This document shows, piece after piece, positions 1 through 11,822 of a stretch of 64,000 nt of DNA. The number at the start of each line of letters is the position of its first letter. The stretch's first letter is position 1. Position numbers and translations under genes: made by a program. A model generated the notes under the pieces. The model saw only the letters and a program-made list of their open reading frames with translations, did no database searches and was not told where the DNA came from. The DNA lies in assembly GCA_963969595.1 (NCBI GenBank), contig OZ018408.1, positions 868,001 through 932,000 of the forward strand, read 5' to 3'. This DNA is from Neckera pumila. Lineage: Eukaryota; Streptophyta; Bryopsida; Hypnales; Neckeraceae.

Positions 1-203
1 TTTATTTGAAGATGGAATTATGTTTGATGGATAATGTAATTTCAAAAGCCACTTAATGTGTGTAGAGAAATGAGAAGACAAGCTCTTTATACAAGTGGGT
101 TAGTAGGAGGCAAAACAACCCATGTGAGATACATAAATTAGGATTTGTAAGAGCTCAACCGCTCATAGTCAAGTCAAAAGTAGAAATTATGTTTCAAAGT
201 AGA

Positions 204-544
204 ATTTCAAACTTCATTTAGGCATAGTAAAATAACCTTTTTTTTTTATTAAGAACTAAACTAAGATAATGTGGAAAATCAAGCTAGATTTCATCTTCAA
301 AAATCCGTTTGAGATTTTGAGCCTCCAATCAAAAGTTATAGACAAATTTCATGGAGGGGTTGGAAGGGACATTTTTTTTGACATTTTCAAACATCCTCTC
401 TGAATTTTGTCCATAACTTTTGATTGGAGGCTCAAAAGTACAAAAAATATTTATGGAGATGAAAGTTAACTTGACTTTGCAACTTTTATTAGTTCAAAAT
501 TTTAAGGAAAAAAATATTCTACCATGCCTACATGAGGTTTGAAA
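204..544. repeat. Foldback element with ~31-bp terminal inverted repeats
   Basis: Positions 204-234 are repeated in inverted orientation at 514-544 with a few mismatches (core ATTTCAAAC..CAT..AGGCAT). A second inner pair, about 25 bp, lies at about 320-345 and 408-435 (core CCAATCAAAAGTTAT). The whole unit can fold into a hairpin and has no coding content. It resembles a non-autonomous DNA transposon, but no target duplication was identified. The rest of 1-1030 shows no gene. Confidence 0.55.
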
Positions 545-1162
545 TTATACTTCAAATTTACTTCCTACGTTTTGATAATGAGCAGGCAAGTTCTCATCTT
601 CAAATTATCTCATAGCCTTTGAGGATTCATGATGGACAATGGACTTCATTATAAAAATGACTTCTCCACCCTTTCTTCTCATAGAATGTCAATAAATTAG
701 TTCCTTCAATTTGTCATCAAAAGTTTTCTTAATACTGGGCCCTTGAAAGTTGTATGTTCAAAAAAAAAAAAAAAAGTTTCTTGATGGACTTTGAGTTGAC
801 TTGGAAGTCTTTTGTTATTTGATTTTTTGTTCATGCAGTGTAATTTCTAAATATTTCATCATTCCTTTCTAGTTTATGATATTTGAGTTTTAGCTCATCT
901 GCTGTAATTTCTAAATATTTTATCATTCCCTTCATTTTCTTGCATTTGTTATTCGGCAAACATTCAGTATGATTTCCAAAATAATCCGCCATCACTTGTT
1001 TTTGGCGAAGGTGCCCTTCACCTACGGTAGCTGTTCACTACTGACCCAAAAATGGAAATTCAGAAGGTACAGGGACGCAATCCTGCTCCACACCTTACTT
1101 GCCCAATGAATGCACCTCAGGAATCAAGTAGAATAGAACCTCTCTTAGTGTATACTCTCTTA

Positions 1163-1560
1163 GAGCAGCCCCACGTCGGCATGGCCAACAGGCTCAACAC
1201 GGTGCGTGGCTGGGTCCGGCCATTTTAATTGCCCCACGGCACACATGGTGAAGCAAAATTTATGGCCGGCCCCGGTCAAATATGACGAGCTACTGGCCAA
1301 ATGGAGAGTCTTGGGAGTGGCCGGTATTGAGTTATTTTGTCCTTGTTCATGAATGTAGAGGTACTTTTAGGACATTTAATGTTTCTCTGTAAACCGTGTG
1401 GATGAGGTGGCACTATTTGGAGCCATGTTGACTTGGATGCCGTGTCTCACGACGGAGTTGCGGTAGGGAGCTGGGCAAAAGGGAAGGTCGGGCTTGTTCA
1501 TTGGCCACGCCAAGTGAGGCCTTCCCGTCCCACTTGGCCGTGCCATGCGTGGGGATGCTC
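1163..1560. mobile_element. PIF/Harbinger-like MITE with TTA target duplication
   Basis: The element begins GAGCAGCCCCACG and ends CGTGGGGATGCTC, which are inverted repeats with one mismatch. It is flanked by TTA at 1160-1162 and at 1561-1563. A TTA duplication with a GAGCATCCCCA-type terminus is the usual signature of plant PIF/Harbinger (Tourist-like) MITEs. It is 398 bp long, GC-rich compared with its surroundings, and has no transposase. Confidence 0.75.
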
Positions 1561-1695
1561 TTAGTGCATAATATGCAATAAGAGAGGTAGTACTTTGAAG
1601 CATTTATTTGTGAACAATAGTTGGAGGCCCCATAGTAAGAAGCCACGTTAGCCAAAGTTCATTACAAAACCTCTCAACTGCATAAACCTCTCTAA

Positions 1696-2084
1696 GAGCC
1701 CGTTTACATGGTCGCTTAGAGGTCCAGTTCTGGACAGTAGAGGCGGTTTCTATAGTACCTGGACCTCCGGCTGGACCTCCAGCCTCCAGCATGTGTAATT
1801 TGGCTTTGCGGGCTGGAGGTCCTAAAGAGGGATCTGGAGGGGTCGAAAAAAGCTAATAGACAGCGCATCCACAATATTCTCTGCCAAGGTGGCCAGCTTT
1901 TTTAATTCACTTGAGTTGTTACTTGCTATCTACTCCACAAAACATGCCCAAACTTCGATCCAGGTCCAACGGAAAGGACAGCCTATAGAAATCACAGGGA
2001 CCTCCAATTTGGTGCCCACAGAGTCTAGAGCCTTCTAGGGTCCCTTTAGAACTTGAACCTCCAGGGGTCCATGGAAACAGGCCT
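1696..2084. mobile_element. MITE-like element with GAGCCCGTTTACATGG inverted ends
   Basis: The left end GAGCCCGTTTACATGG is mirrored at 2069-2084 by CCATGGAAACAGGCCT, a 16-bp inverted repeat with a few mismatches. The interior is rich in TGGACCTCC-like motifs. The flanks (TAA on the left, TTA on the right) do not form a clean direct duplication, so no superfamily is assigned. Confidence 0.5.
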
Positions 2085-2207
2085 TTAGTGCATAGTCTCC
2101 AAACTATGGACTAAGAAAGGTTCTACTGTACAGTCAAGTCCAGCTCATTTACGAATTTTTCATTCAATGTTCACTAAGAAGTTCAATAACTTTAGGAAGC
2201 TCTAGTA

Positions 2208-2562
2208 AAGTAGCCAACCCCTTTCCGATCACCCTCCTATTTCCGATCTATAGACTGATCCATTTGTAACCATAGCTTTATAGGCCATTTGATTCTAATT
2301 TAATTCTTCTACAATGAATAATAGATTGACACCTAATAAAGTTGCCATTGATCAAGAATGAATTTGCCTATTGATCGGAAATAGGAAACCCTAACTTTTC
2401 CACTTCTTTAATTTTTACTAATTCTACACTTGATGAAAAATTACCTAAAAATGGCAATCTTTCTAATTCCTATTTCCTCATTGGAAAAAATTTTCTCCTC
2501 CACCATTGCTCAATCACACATATGCTAAAATGCTTAAGTGATCAGAAATGGGTTGGCTACCT
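2208..2562. mobile_element. Small inverted-repeat element flanked by TA
   Basis: The left terminus AAGTAGCCAACCCCTTTC and the right terminus GAAATGGGTTGGCTACCT form a TIR of about 25 bp that extends through GATCAC. A TA dinucleotide flanks both ends (2206-2207 and 2563-2564), as expected for Tc1/mariner-type insertion. A diverged relative lies at 30159-30551. The element is 355 bp long and non-coding. Confidence 0.6.
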
Positions 2563-2920
2563 TATGCTCAAAAATGAACCGATTTTGAAACAGCAAACTG
2601 CATTGGAACAACAATGAATCATACAACAATTTGAACAATGCAATGAATCATACAACAATTTGAATTCCTTTTATACACTATCTACCATTTCATAGAGATT
2701 CTTTGGAAGATAGTCACAGTTCTTCTACATTTGGGTGAAGGAAGAAGAAAGAAATCATACAAGCAATTCAAGTGATATGAAATTAAGTATCTCTAAAGCA
2801 ATTGTGAAAGTTCATTTCTTATATGTACCATTGAATACAAGTTGTAATTTCACAAATGTTGGCAACACTAGATAGTTCATAATGTATAGAAAACATCAAA
2901 CTCTTTGTATGATTTTCAAT

Positions 2921-3020
2921 TACATATATGTGTTTGTAATGATGATAAAATAGACTTCAAATAACATATATGTGTTTGTAATGATGATAAAATAGACTTC
3001 AAATAACATACATGTGTCTG
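2921..3020. repeat. 42-bp tandem repeat, about 2.4 copies
   Basis: The unit, which includes TGTGTTTGTAATGATGATAA and AATAGACTTC, recurs at a 42-bp spacing, with a third partial copy that has diverged. It lies inside the block inserted next to VHP1 copy A. Confidence 0.75.
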
Positions 3021-3506
3021 CAATTCCAAGGGAATTCGAATTTCGAAAACTCCATTCAATTTTGAGCGCACACGCCCTCCCAAAGGTCTCCTAATCTGAA
3101 GAGGATCCAAAAATTTGTAATTCAGCTGGACCTGACTGTACATTCGGGATAAACATTAAAAAACCAGTAGTTGTAAACATGAGAAAGCCAATACGCGGTG
3201 TCGGCAGAAAACTGATCCATTGATTGAAAGAAGTCGGAACATAATGCCCAATGCCATGCTAGTGGGGCTCAACTTCCCACCGGAATAAGAATGTGAGGGT
3301 GTTCACTAAAACACGCTCACCACAACTACGCTCTCTGTACCTACGCTCAAAAGTAAGGCTCCCTCCCCAATCCCCAAAACAAATATGTTCTGAACGCTTC
3401 CGTTACAAAAACTAAGCGACTTTCCACATGGCCTGCACCCTTAACAACGTCGATGCACATCCAAATTCAACAGGCGAACACTAATATCAAAACACACACG
3501 ACGCGT

Positions 3507-6500
3507 CTACGTCCAGATGCGGAACAACCAGCCTCCATTGGCGGCGAAGAAGGGCGCGAACACAAGAGACTCCACGGCCATCAACTTGATCAAAATGTTC
3601 AGAGAAGGACCCGAGGTGTCCTTCAAAGGGTCTCCAACGGTGTCTCCGATCACAGCAGCCTTGTGCGAATCGGAACCCTTCGGACCCAAAGACTTCGCAT
3701 GCTCAGACCGTCCAGCCTGCAATACAAAGGAAAAACACCATCAGAAATCCACACTTCCAATCAACCTCCCTAGAAAGATCTCAACAACTGGGAATCTCCT
3801 CACCTCGATGTACTTCTTCGCATTATCCCAGGCACCTCCCGTGTTGGATGCAGAGATGGCGATCTGACACAAACAAGATCCACAAGTCAAAGACCAAACC
3901 TTCTAACCATTCAGCCTCTCAGGTATGAAAACAAAGACCAACAATAACCAGTGGACAACACAGGCATTGATGTGGCTGGAAACAAAATCAGACCACGGCG
4001 AATTCCAGTACCTGGACCCCGGAGACCAAAGCCCCGGCCAAAAGTCCGGCCAGCGTCTCAACTCCGAACAATGTGCCCACGATCAAAGGCGTCAGCATCA
4101 CCAAAGCGCCGGGAGGAATCATCTCCTTGATGGAAGCGTCCGTCGAGATCTCCACGCAACGCTTGTAGTCGGGCTTCGTCGTGCCCTCCATCAAACCAGG
4201 GATGGTGCGGAACTGACGACGCACCTCCTCCACCATCGCCAAAGCCGCCTTGCCCACGCTCTTCATCGTCATCGCCGAGAACCAATACGGCAACATGGCG
4301 CCCACGAGCAAACCCACGAACTCCTTCGGCTGGATCACGTCCACGCTCGCGATGCCGGCACGGCTCACGTACGCTCCGAACAACGCCAGCGAAACAAGAG
4401 CAGCGGATCCAATAGCGAAGCCCTGAAAAAAAAAAACCAAAAAAATGAATACTTCAAAACCGAAAGCAAATCTCCTACCCCACAACTGGCAACTGGTACC
4501 CGAGAGAAACACCAAGAGAGATAATTAAGTGCCGGGAAATCCAAATCTCCAGCAACCCAAACTACGAACTGCCAGGCCTCCCCTGCAAAAATATACAAGG
4601 TATTTATAAAACACACCCATCAACTCAAATACATAGAGCCACAAAGCACCTTTCCAATGGCGGCGGTGGTGTTGCCGGCGGCGTCAAGGGCGTCCGTCCT
4701 CTCGCGAACCTCGTGGCTCATACCGGCCATCTCGGCAATACCGCCGGCGTTGTCGCTGATGGGACCGTAAGCATCGATGGCCAGGCCAGTCGCCAACGTG
4801 CTCAGCATGCCCAAAGCAGCCACGGCGATGCCGTACATGGCAGCCAAACTGTAACTCAAGTAGATGGCGGCAGCGATGGCGAACACAGGGACGATCACAG
4901 ACTTGTAACCCAAAGCGAGACCGAAGATGATGTTCGTGGCCGCTCCAGTCCTGCACGAATCAGCAACGTCTTGCACGGGCCTGAAACACAACCACAAATT
5001 CAGGCGTGTAACTGCTGGTAAAAAAACGCCACTCAATCCAATGCACTCTTTCAATCTTTCAATCACATGCACGATGCACTCGGGAAACGACCAGGAACCT
5101 TTCAGTCCAGAAACCCTTCAAACAACATCCACTATACTCAGAGGCTTGCGAAACGTACTGGTAGGCATTGCTGGTGAAGTACTCAGTCACAAAGCCAATG
5201 ATCAGACCGGCCCAAAGACCGGAACCCACACAGAAAAAGATGTGCCTGCACGTCCAAAAACGTAAGGGCATCACATGTCAGTCTGGGAACATCACATCAC
5301 GACAACAGTGCACGCCACTCGGCTCACGAACAACCACAAAAGAGTCCAAAATCCACATCCAAACCCCCCAAAATCTAAATTCCAGGTGACAGATTCCAAC
5401 TCACCAGTTCTTCACAACCTTCGGCAAGTGACCCACCACGTTGATGGTGAACGTCGCAGGCAACGCGAACCAAGACACCAAGAAAATGGCCACGGTCATG
5501 AAGATCGTAGAAATGATCAACTGACGCTTCAAAGTCGGCTCGATCTCCTTCACGTCCTTGATCGTGAAAAGGTCCGTCGCAAACAAAGTCGTCAACAGGC
5601 ACACCAGGATACCGGAGGCGCTGATGATCAACGGGAAGCACATGGCCACGAAGTTGCGGTCCGTGCCGAACGAAGAAATCGAAGACACCACCAGAGCCGC
5701 GCAAGTCGATTCCGCAAAAGAACCGAACAAGTCCGCTCCCATACCTGCGATGTCGCCCACATTGTCCCCCACGTTGTCGGCAATCACCTGCACACCAACA
5801 CAACAGTTCAGCAACACGCACAACCACCGAAATCGACAAACCTTCCCACCGAAATAGCTCGGAACCAAACTTCCCAACTTCATGAAAAATCATGATCGAC
5901 TACCACCCATGGCTTCAGCAGATGAAAATGGCTTATCAGCAGAAATGACGCGTCTGAATGGCTTGATGTGCATCAATAGCCGAGAACCTCGAGAGAGCAA
6001 CACATCGCCTTGTTCAGGCAGTCATGTGGGTCGTCCGAAATTCTCAGGATGTCAGTAGAGGCAATGCGCTACATCTTCAAAAACCCAAACCGACCACAAC
6101 CACTGGACCGTGTTCAGAAACTGCACCCTAAAAAATACCGACACATGCACACACAGTGGAGTCAAGAGATTAACGCACAGCCGGGTTCCTAGGATCGTCC
6201 TCGGGGATGTTCTGCTCGATCTTCCCCACCAAATCGGCGCCCACATCCGCGGCCTTCGTGTAAATGCCGCCACCCACGCGACCGAACAGAGCCACGGAAG
6301 AACCGCCCAAACCGTAACCGGTGATGGCTTCGTACAGACCCACCCAGTCGTCGCGGAAGTACAGCTTGAACACCAAAATCGTCAAAAAAAGCACCAGAAG
6401 ACCGTTGGCCGCAAGCAAGAAACCCATCACGGAACCAGAACGGAACGCCACGATGAAAGCCTTGCCAACGCCACGACGAGCCTCCAGAGTCGTCCTCGCA

Positions 6501-7381
6501 TTGGCGTAAGTCGCAATTTTCATGCCCAAGTAACCCGACAACGTGGACGTGATGGCGCCCAAAATGAAAGCCACCGTGCTGAAAAAGGCGTTCGCGATCG
6601 ACGACGGACACGACTGCGACGGGTCGAAGTCGCAAGGCTGACGGTCGAAGCTGAAGCCGCCCACGGAAGCCAGGAACACGAAGATGATCACCGAGAAGAT
6701 GCCCATGAACACGCCCAGGTACTGATACTCCGTCGTCAGAAAGGACTCAGAACCTGCGAAACGCATATGCACATACCAACGCTGTCATTCGCACAAAACC
6801 CTCACACACCGATTTTTTGAGGGCGAAGATGATCTGGTGGGTTCCCGAAATTGGGCGCGGGTGGCCCACGGAATACCCACAAGGAAACACTTATAAACTC
6901 CTGATTATGCCCGATCAAGAAATCTCGGGCTCACAGACACAATACAAACACTACTCCATCCTGAACATTACTGTGTGTTTTAGCCGTGTCTGGGTCGAGT
7001 TAAAACCTCCGCTTCACTGGCGCGACTAAATCAAATCCAACAACTCGAAACCAATCTCAGGAATAACCCGCAGATCTGAAAGCAATCACCCACATTTGCA
7101 CTCCACCACATCGGGAATGCAGTAGTCGCACACGCAGACACACAAAGAGAGAGAGACAGAGACATACCCTCCGAGATGGCGGCCTGGATCTCGGCACACT
7201 TGGACACGACGTCGGAGTCGTCAATGCCGTCCTCGTCCACGTGCCTGTAGCCATTGTTACTCTCGTGGCTCCCGCCCACCGTCACCTGCGACACGATGTA
7301 CCACTGCGACAGCGCGAACAGAATGCCCACCACGCACGCCGAAGGCACAAAGGCCAACACGAACACGTCGCCCAGCACCAT
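3507..7381 (-). CDS. VHP1: Vacuolar-type H+-translocating inorganic pyrophosphatase, type I (copy A)
   Basis: The enzyme hydrolyses pyrophosphate and pumps protons into the vacuole. It is a K+-stimulated multi-spanning membrane protein of about 16 helices. Eight exons join in frame: 7381-7168, 6753-6179, 5787-5405, 5245-5159, 4980-4650, 4422-4012, 3863-3804 and 3716-3507. They give 2271 nt, or 756 aa, near the usual plant length of about 765. Visible motifs are [11 protein letters not shown] (residue 241 on) before [17 protein letters not shown] (267 on), GNTTAAIGK (522-530; Ala526 is the K+-dependent signature) and DTVGDPLKD (712 on). The start is MVLGDVF at 7381; frame upstream of it is not shared with copy B. 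Intron 2 has a GTGCGT donor where copy B has GTAAGT. Coding sequence favours C/G third positions. No break was seen, so the gene is predicted functional. Confidence 0.95.
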
Positions 7382-8060
7382 CGCGGACCTGACTAATCGC
7401 CTCCCGCCAGTCGATGCTGCCGCGCCTGCCCGAGCACATCCACCGCAGGGTTAAGAGACTATCAATCCACTCGCAACTGGAGAGGAATCAACGCAGAAAT
7501 TTTCCCAGCACGTCCCCGATCTCTACCAAATCCGGCAAGAAACGATCACACACGACGCCTACTACTACCACCACCAAAACAGCGCATTGCCGAAAAACAC
7601 AGATATTGACACATGCCGATAACCCTGACATACGAAAGAAATGCCCGTGTCAAAGGAATGCAGGCACAGACACAAACTGACGACTGTTCCCAGTTGGAAT
7701 TTGGAAAGCTCAAGCAGCAAAACAGAATCCGAGCGAGACGCAAACCTGTGACGGTGATGCAGCAGCTTGATGCACAAAGGTTGAATCAGCACAAGCAGAC
7801 ACACAAGAGTCGAGAAACGCTAAGCAATAACCTTTATTTACCCCATTGTCTTGAGCTCTTCCCCTTCAGTTCCCCTGCCCTAAGTTTTGTTTCCCGGGCA
7901 GCCATCTCTGTCTGCCCGACCCACCGTCACAGACCTTGATCCTATCCGGTCATTCGCCGCCAGCTCGAGCAGAGTTATCCGTTATGTGAAATAAAAGAGC
8001 CTTTGGCCTTCAGCTTGCACTTGTTTATGCTCCATGTCCAGCTTCACGCCTTCCTGAGGA
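7382..8060 (-). promoter_or_regulatory. 5' flank of VHP1 copy A, partly conserved with copy B
   Basis: This sequence upstream of the start codon aligns in patches with about 27983-28640 upstream of copy B, including ATTCGCCGCCAG, GAGTTATCC and the stretch next to the ATG. It probably holds the 5' UTR and core promoter. I could not identify a TATA box, a transcription start or a 5' UTR intron. Confidence 0.4.
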
Positions 8061-10884
8061 AATTCAGGAGATACCGTCTCATTAGGTTACGTTTCGACAA
8101 TAGTGACGCTGTAGAGATCTGGTTGCGCTTTTGAGATTTGGATTTTGTGCACAACTAAGATATAGAGATTTTTTGTACTAAAATCAGAGGCTGTGGATCC
8201 CGGAGAAGCATGAAGCATCCATGCCCGGATTCTTGGAAGTCTGGAATTCCTGGAGTCTGCGAAGCTACACTGATTTGTCCACTGTAGAGCATCCGCACCC
8301 TTGCTCACCAAACTTGGCAGGCTCAAATTTTACATCTATTTTTGAAGAGCCTTCAAATTTCTTGTCTCACCCTTCCTCACCTAATGCAACCCATAAATAG
8401 TGAGAGTCAATGTAGGTGAGGGGAGATTCAATTGTTTGCTGATCGCCCTCAAGGCAAAGTAACGCTTCAGAGAGTGCATTGAAAAGTTAGGTTCCTATTG
8501 TGACTCTCCTTAATAGTTGACAACCGGTAGTTGCATGCACATATCTTCCAACATTTTTTGTGTTTTGGCTTAGGATGCTACATGCTTTATGCTATATTAG
8601 AAGGAATCTACAATTTTTTTAAAGATGAATGTGAAAGATTTTTTAGTTAAAATTTTTCAGATATTCTTTCAATCTATTTTCCAAAGTTCTTTTTAATCGA
8701 GCTTTTTTATAAAAATGTTGAAATACAAAACTTCATCTTTTGGAAGGGCTAGAAAAGCCTACATTTTGAAGTTTAGGCACATTGAACTTGCAATCGATGG
8801 AGATTTTCCTTCTAAAATTTTGGAACAATATATTTGAACAATTTAACCAAAGAGAATCCTATTGTTGAATTTATTAAAAAATAAGTATTAATGAAGATTT
8901 TGACTAAACTTTAGGAACAAGTATTTTGAAGCAGTTTGCGACCTCTAAATATGTTGGTCCTTTAAAGTTTAAGCACAATGCATTAGGAAAAGTTTTAGCC
9001 CTCGAAGGGGCCCCGAGTTTTGCACCCCCAAGGTGCAATTAGGGAAAAAAATAGAAAAAAAATATTATTTTTTATTTTAAAAAAGTCGGGTGCTGACATG
9101 GCACTACTGATGCCACATCAGCACCACGTTAGATTATTTATTTTTTTAATACTTTTTTATTTTTTTAATACTTTTTTTTCAAAAAAATATTTTTTTAATA
9201 AATATATATATATTTTTTTTTTCTGTAACTGCATTGCAGGGGGGTTGAAACTCAAAAACTCGCAGCCCCTTGCAGGATTCAGAATTCTTGTAATGGTACT
9301 TCAAGAAAGTCTAACTACGTTATTAGCTTTATGTGATCGTTTGTATTTGTTTTTTTATTTGCATACATTATGCTTTGACACAAGCACGGAGGTTGTAGGT
9401 TTAGAATTATGTATGTCTTATTATAGATTTCTATATTTATGGTTTGAAGTTATAGATTTTTGTCGCAAAAATTTATTTTGATGATTTGTTTATGATATTC
9501 CTATCACAAGTGAAATTTCTATATTGTATTAATATATTTACTATTACATTTTGATCTTACTTGTTTAAATATTTGATTTATTTTCCTTCAAATACTCACT
9601 TTATAAATTGGATTTAAAAATATAATACCTTTCAAAAAAATTAGTGATTAAGACCATTGTTTTGTTATTAGCACATTGAGCACTTGTCATAGTATTGGAT
9701 TAGGTCTAGTTGATTGTCACAACTTTTCTACCTTCTATAGCTCATTTAGCACCAAGTCATGTATATCTTATAGCCATTCAAATGAATGATTGTCAACCAA
9801 ACTTGCATACTGCACCTACAAGAAATAAATACCCTCTTACAACCAACCATTGAAATTCATGACTTGGAGCCTACAAGTTAAAAAATCACTACCTTATATA
9901 CAAAATTGTTAACGTAATATAATACAACACTTATTGGAGGATGTTCACTCATTGTATAAATTTCATTTTAATGAAAATTGCTAATTCAAACTAGTGCCTA
10001 TCAACATAAATTGATAGCCAGTTTACTTCATTCCTACCAAATAGTGACTAATTTTATTTCAAGAGGTTCCCATTTTCTCATTTCAATGAAAAGTTTGTTT
10101 CATCCTTGACTATAGAACAACTACTAGTCAGATTATTTCTTCTAGGCCAATTAGTTTCTTCAATGTTTGAACAGTTAATGCCCTTCATTGTTCCCATATC
10201 CTTTATTATTCTAAAATATGAACTTCTTGTAGGGGGACGTATTTATACTTGTCAAAAATCCGGCAGACACATCCTTTGCTATGGCGGTCGACCCTGTCAT
10301 CTTTCAAAGTATCTTATTGTTGATGCCAACACCAAATAAGTTCAACTTGCAAAAAAGCCTAGAGTGCAACTTTTGCACAATAATGGAGACAAATACAATG
10401 AAGACAAATGTTCCATTCCAGAATGGATTCCGCAAAACAAATTTTATAAGTAAATTTCTTTATAAAAGTTTTCTTGCTCGTGACATGGTTCTAATAATAT
10501 TGAAGTAATGCTAACATATTCGTGATTGAAACTGCAACAAAGATTTAAGAATTTTGTTCTTGGAGAAGGACTTTTTCTTAGAAAGTTTTTACTTAGTGAG
10601 CCTTGAAAAGCCTTTTACTTGTTGGTCTATATCAAATTGATGGCACTTGAATCCCTCTTAATGATGGATAAATCTATGTTGAAAAAAGCTATGAATTAGG
10701 GACACCCCTACTATTTTGCAATTCCTAGATGTGGTTGCAACTAATGACAATTCATTGATTGAAATTAGCTTCAATCAAAATGAAGTGCTCCAACATGGCT
10801 ACTTACTAAAATCAACCCTCCTCTTCAAATCAATCCTATAAAAAGCTATTGAATGGATATAAGGTAGTCCTTAAATGGACCACT
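8061..10884. other. AT-rich intergenic spacer without recognised genes
   Basis: No open frame resembles a known family. A motif at about 8286-8300 (GAGCATCCGCACC) looks like one end of a PIF-type element, but no partner end was found. Bases 9040-9220 are T/A homopolymer-rich, so the 153-residue open frame across them is low-complexity. The stretch at 10106-10500 encodes fragments (for example SGRHILCYGGRPCHLSKYL) that might be a decayed gene I cannot name. Confidence 0.4.
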
Positions 10885-10960
10885 CACTATAAGAAAACCC
10901 ACATTTTAGGTGACTTTAGCCATTGATTGAATCGAGAAAAAAAATTCTTTTGTTGTAAGA
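10885..10960. mobile_element. Solo end of a CACTATAAGAAA-type MITE
   Basis: CACTATAAGAAAACCCACATT, followed by TTAGGTGAC, matches the left terminus of the complete element at 38345-38561. No matching right end was found nearby, so this is read as a truncated copy. Confidence 0.5.
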
Positions 10961-11079
10961 GCAAATCATTGGCCTTGATTTCTTCAAATCACTATAGAAG
11001 TTGCAAGTGGATTCATTTTGGGAGACCTAAGGTCACAAATAGGTCCCTACAACAGAAATATTAGGAAATTCATAATTAA

Positions 11080-11818
11080 CCCCTAAAGGACCAAACACCG
11101 TTTTTTGGCAACATAGCAATTTTGGGCAGCTCACTACAAACGGAGTTTTAATTTATTTTTCTTTGAAAATTTCACAAAACATGTGACCGAGGAGTAGCTT
11201 TAAGACCCAACAATTTTCATAACTTTTGACTATACAGTTATAAAGTTATTGCATGATATGTGATTTTCATTGGTCAGCGGGCAACCCGGGCATCTCAAAA
11301 AACTTCTTTAAAAATGACTTTAAAAGAAAAGAAAAAACTGAAATTGGTTCTTTAGATTTATATAGAATTGTGAAGCTTTGAATCATTCAATTTGGATCTA
11401 TGAGTCAAAAGTTATGAGGATTTTAAGTTGGTGGGTAGGTATGGTTTTGAAAGACTCCATACATACCCACAAACTTAAAATCCTCATAACTTTTGACTCA
11501 TAGATCCAAATTGAATGATTCAAAGCTTCACACTTCTATATAAATCTAAAGAACCAATTTCAAATTTTTACTTTTTTTTTAGTCATTTTTAAAGAAGTTT
11601 TTTGAGCTGCCTAGGTTGCCCGCCAACCAATGAAAATCACATATCATGCAATAACTTTTTAACTATATAGTCAAAAGTTATGAAAATTGTTGGGCCTTAA
11701 AGCTACTCCTTGGGCATATGTTGTGTAAAATTTTCAAAGAAGAAAATTTAAATTCCATTCGTAGTGAGCTGCCCAAAATTACTATGTTGCCAAAAAACGG
11801 TGTTTGGTCCTTTAGGGG
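11080..11818. mobile_element. TTAA-flanked long foldback element (near-palindrome)
   Basis: The element begins CCCCTAAAGGACCAAACACC and ends with the reverse complement, between TTAA at 11076-11079 and TTAA at 11819-11822. The inverted similarity continues to the centre near 11455-11465, so almost the entire 739 bp can form one hairpin. Each arm matches the right half of the element at 62560-63493. It is therefore two copies of one arm in head-to-head arrangement. There is no coding capacity. TTAA targets suggest piggyBac-like mobilisation, but a TA target with an ACCCCTAAA terminus cannot be excluded. Confidence 0.75.
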
Positions 11819-11822
11819 TTAA

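Larger units (their letters stand above)
1128..3147. mobile_element. ~2-kb composite insertion in the VHP1 copy A 3' flank
   Basis: The 3' flanks of the two VHP1 copies align. Bases 1030-1127 match about 23510-23608 and 3148-3506 match about 23618-23973. In copy B these stretches are contiguous; in copy A they are separated by this block. The block contains at least three small inverted-repeat elements (1163-1560, 1696-2084, 2208-2562) and a 42-bp tandem repeat. An outer inverted match (AGAACCT-TCTTAGT near 1135, reversed near 2105-2120) suggests that one element received later insertions. Insertion in A is favoured over deletion in B because the block is made of transposons. Its exact ends and target duplication are unclear. 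Confidence 0.6.

Noticed and set aside
9020..9481. 153-residue plus-strand open frame
   Set aside because: It arises from T/A homopolymer runs (Phe/Lys/Tyr-rich), with no motif and no conservation visible.
10106..10508. Possible decayed enzyme fragment (GRHILCYGGRPCHLSKYL and KFNLQKSLECNFC)
   Set aside because: The coding-like look spans two overlapping frames, but I cannot match it to a named family, so it is only noted in the spacer entry.
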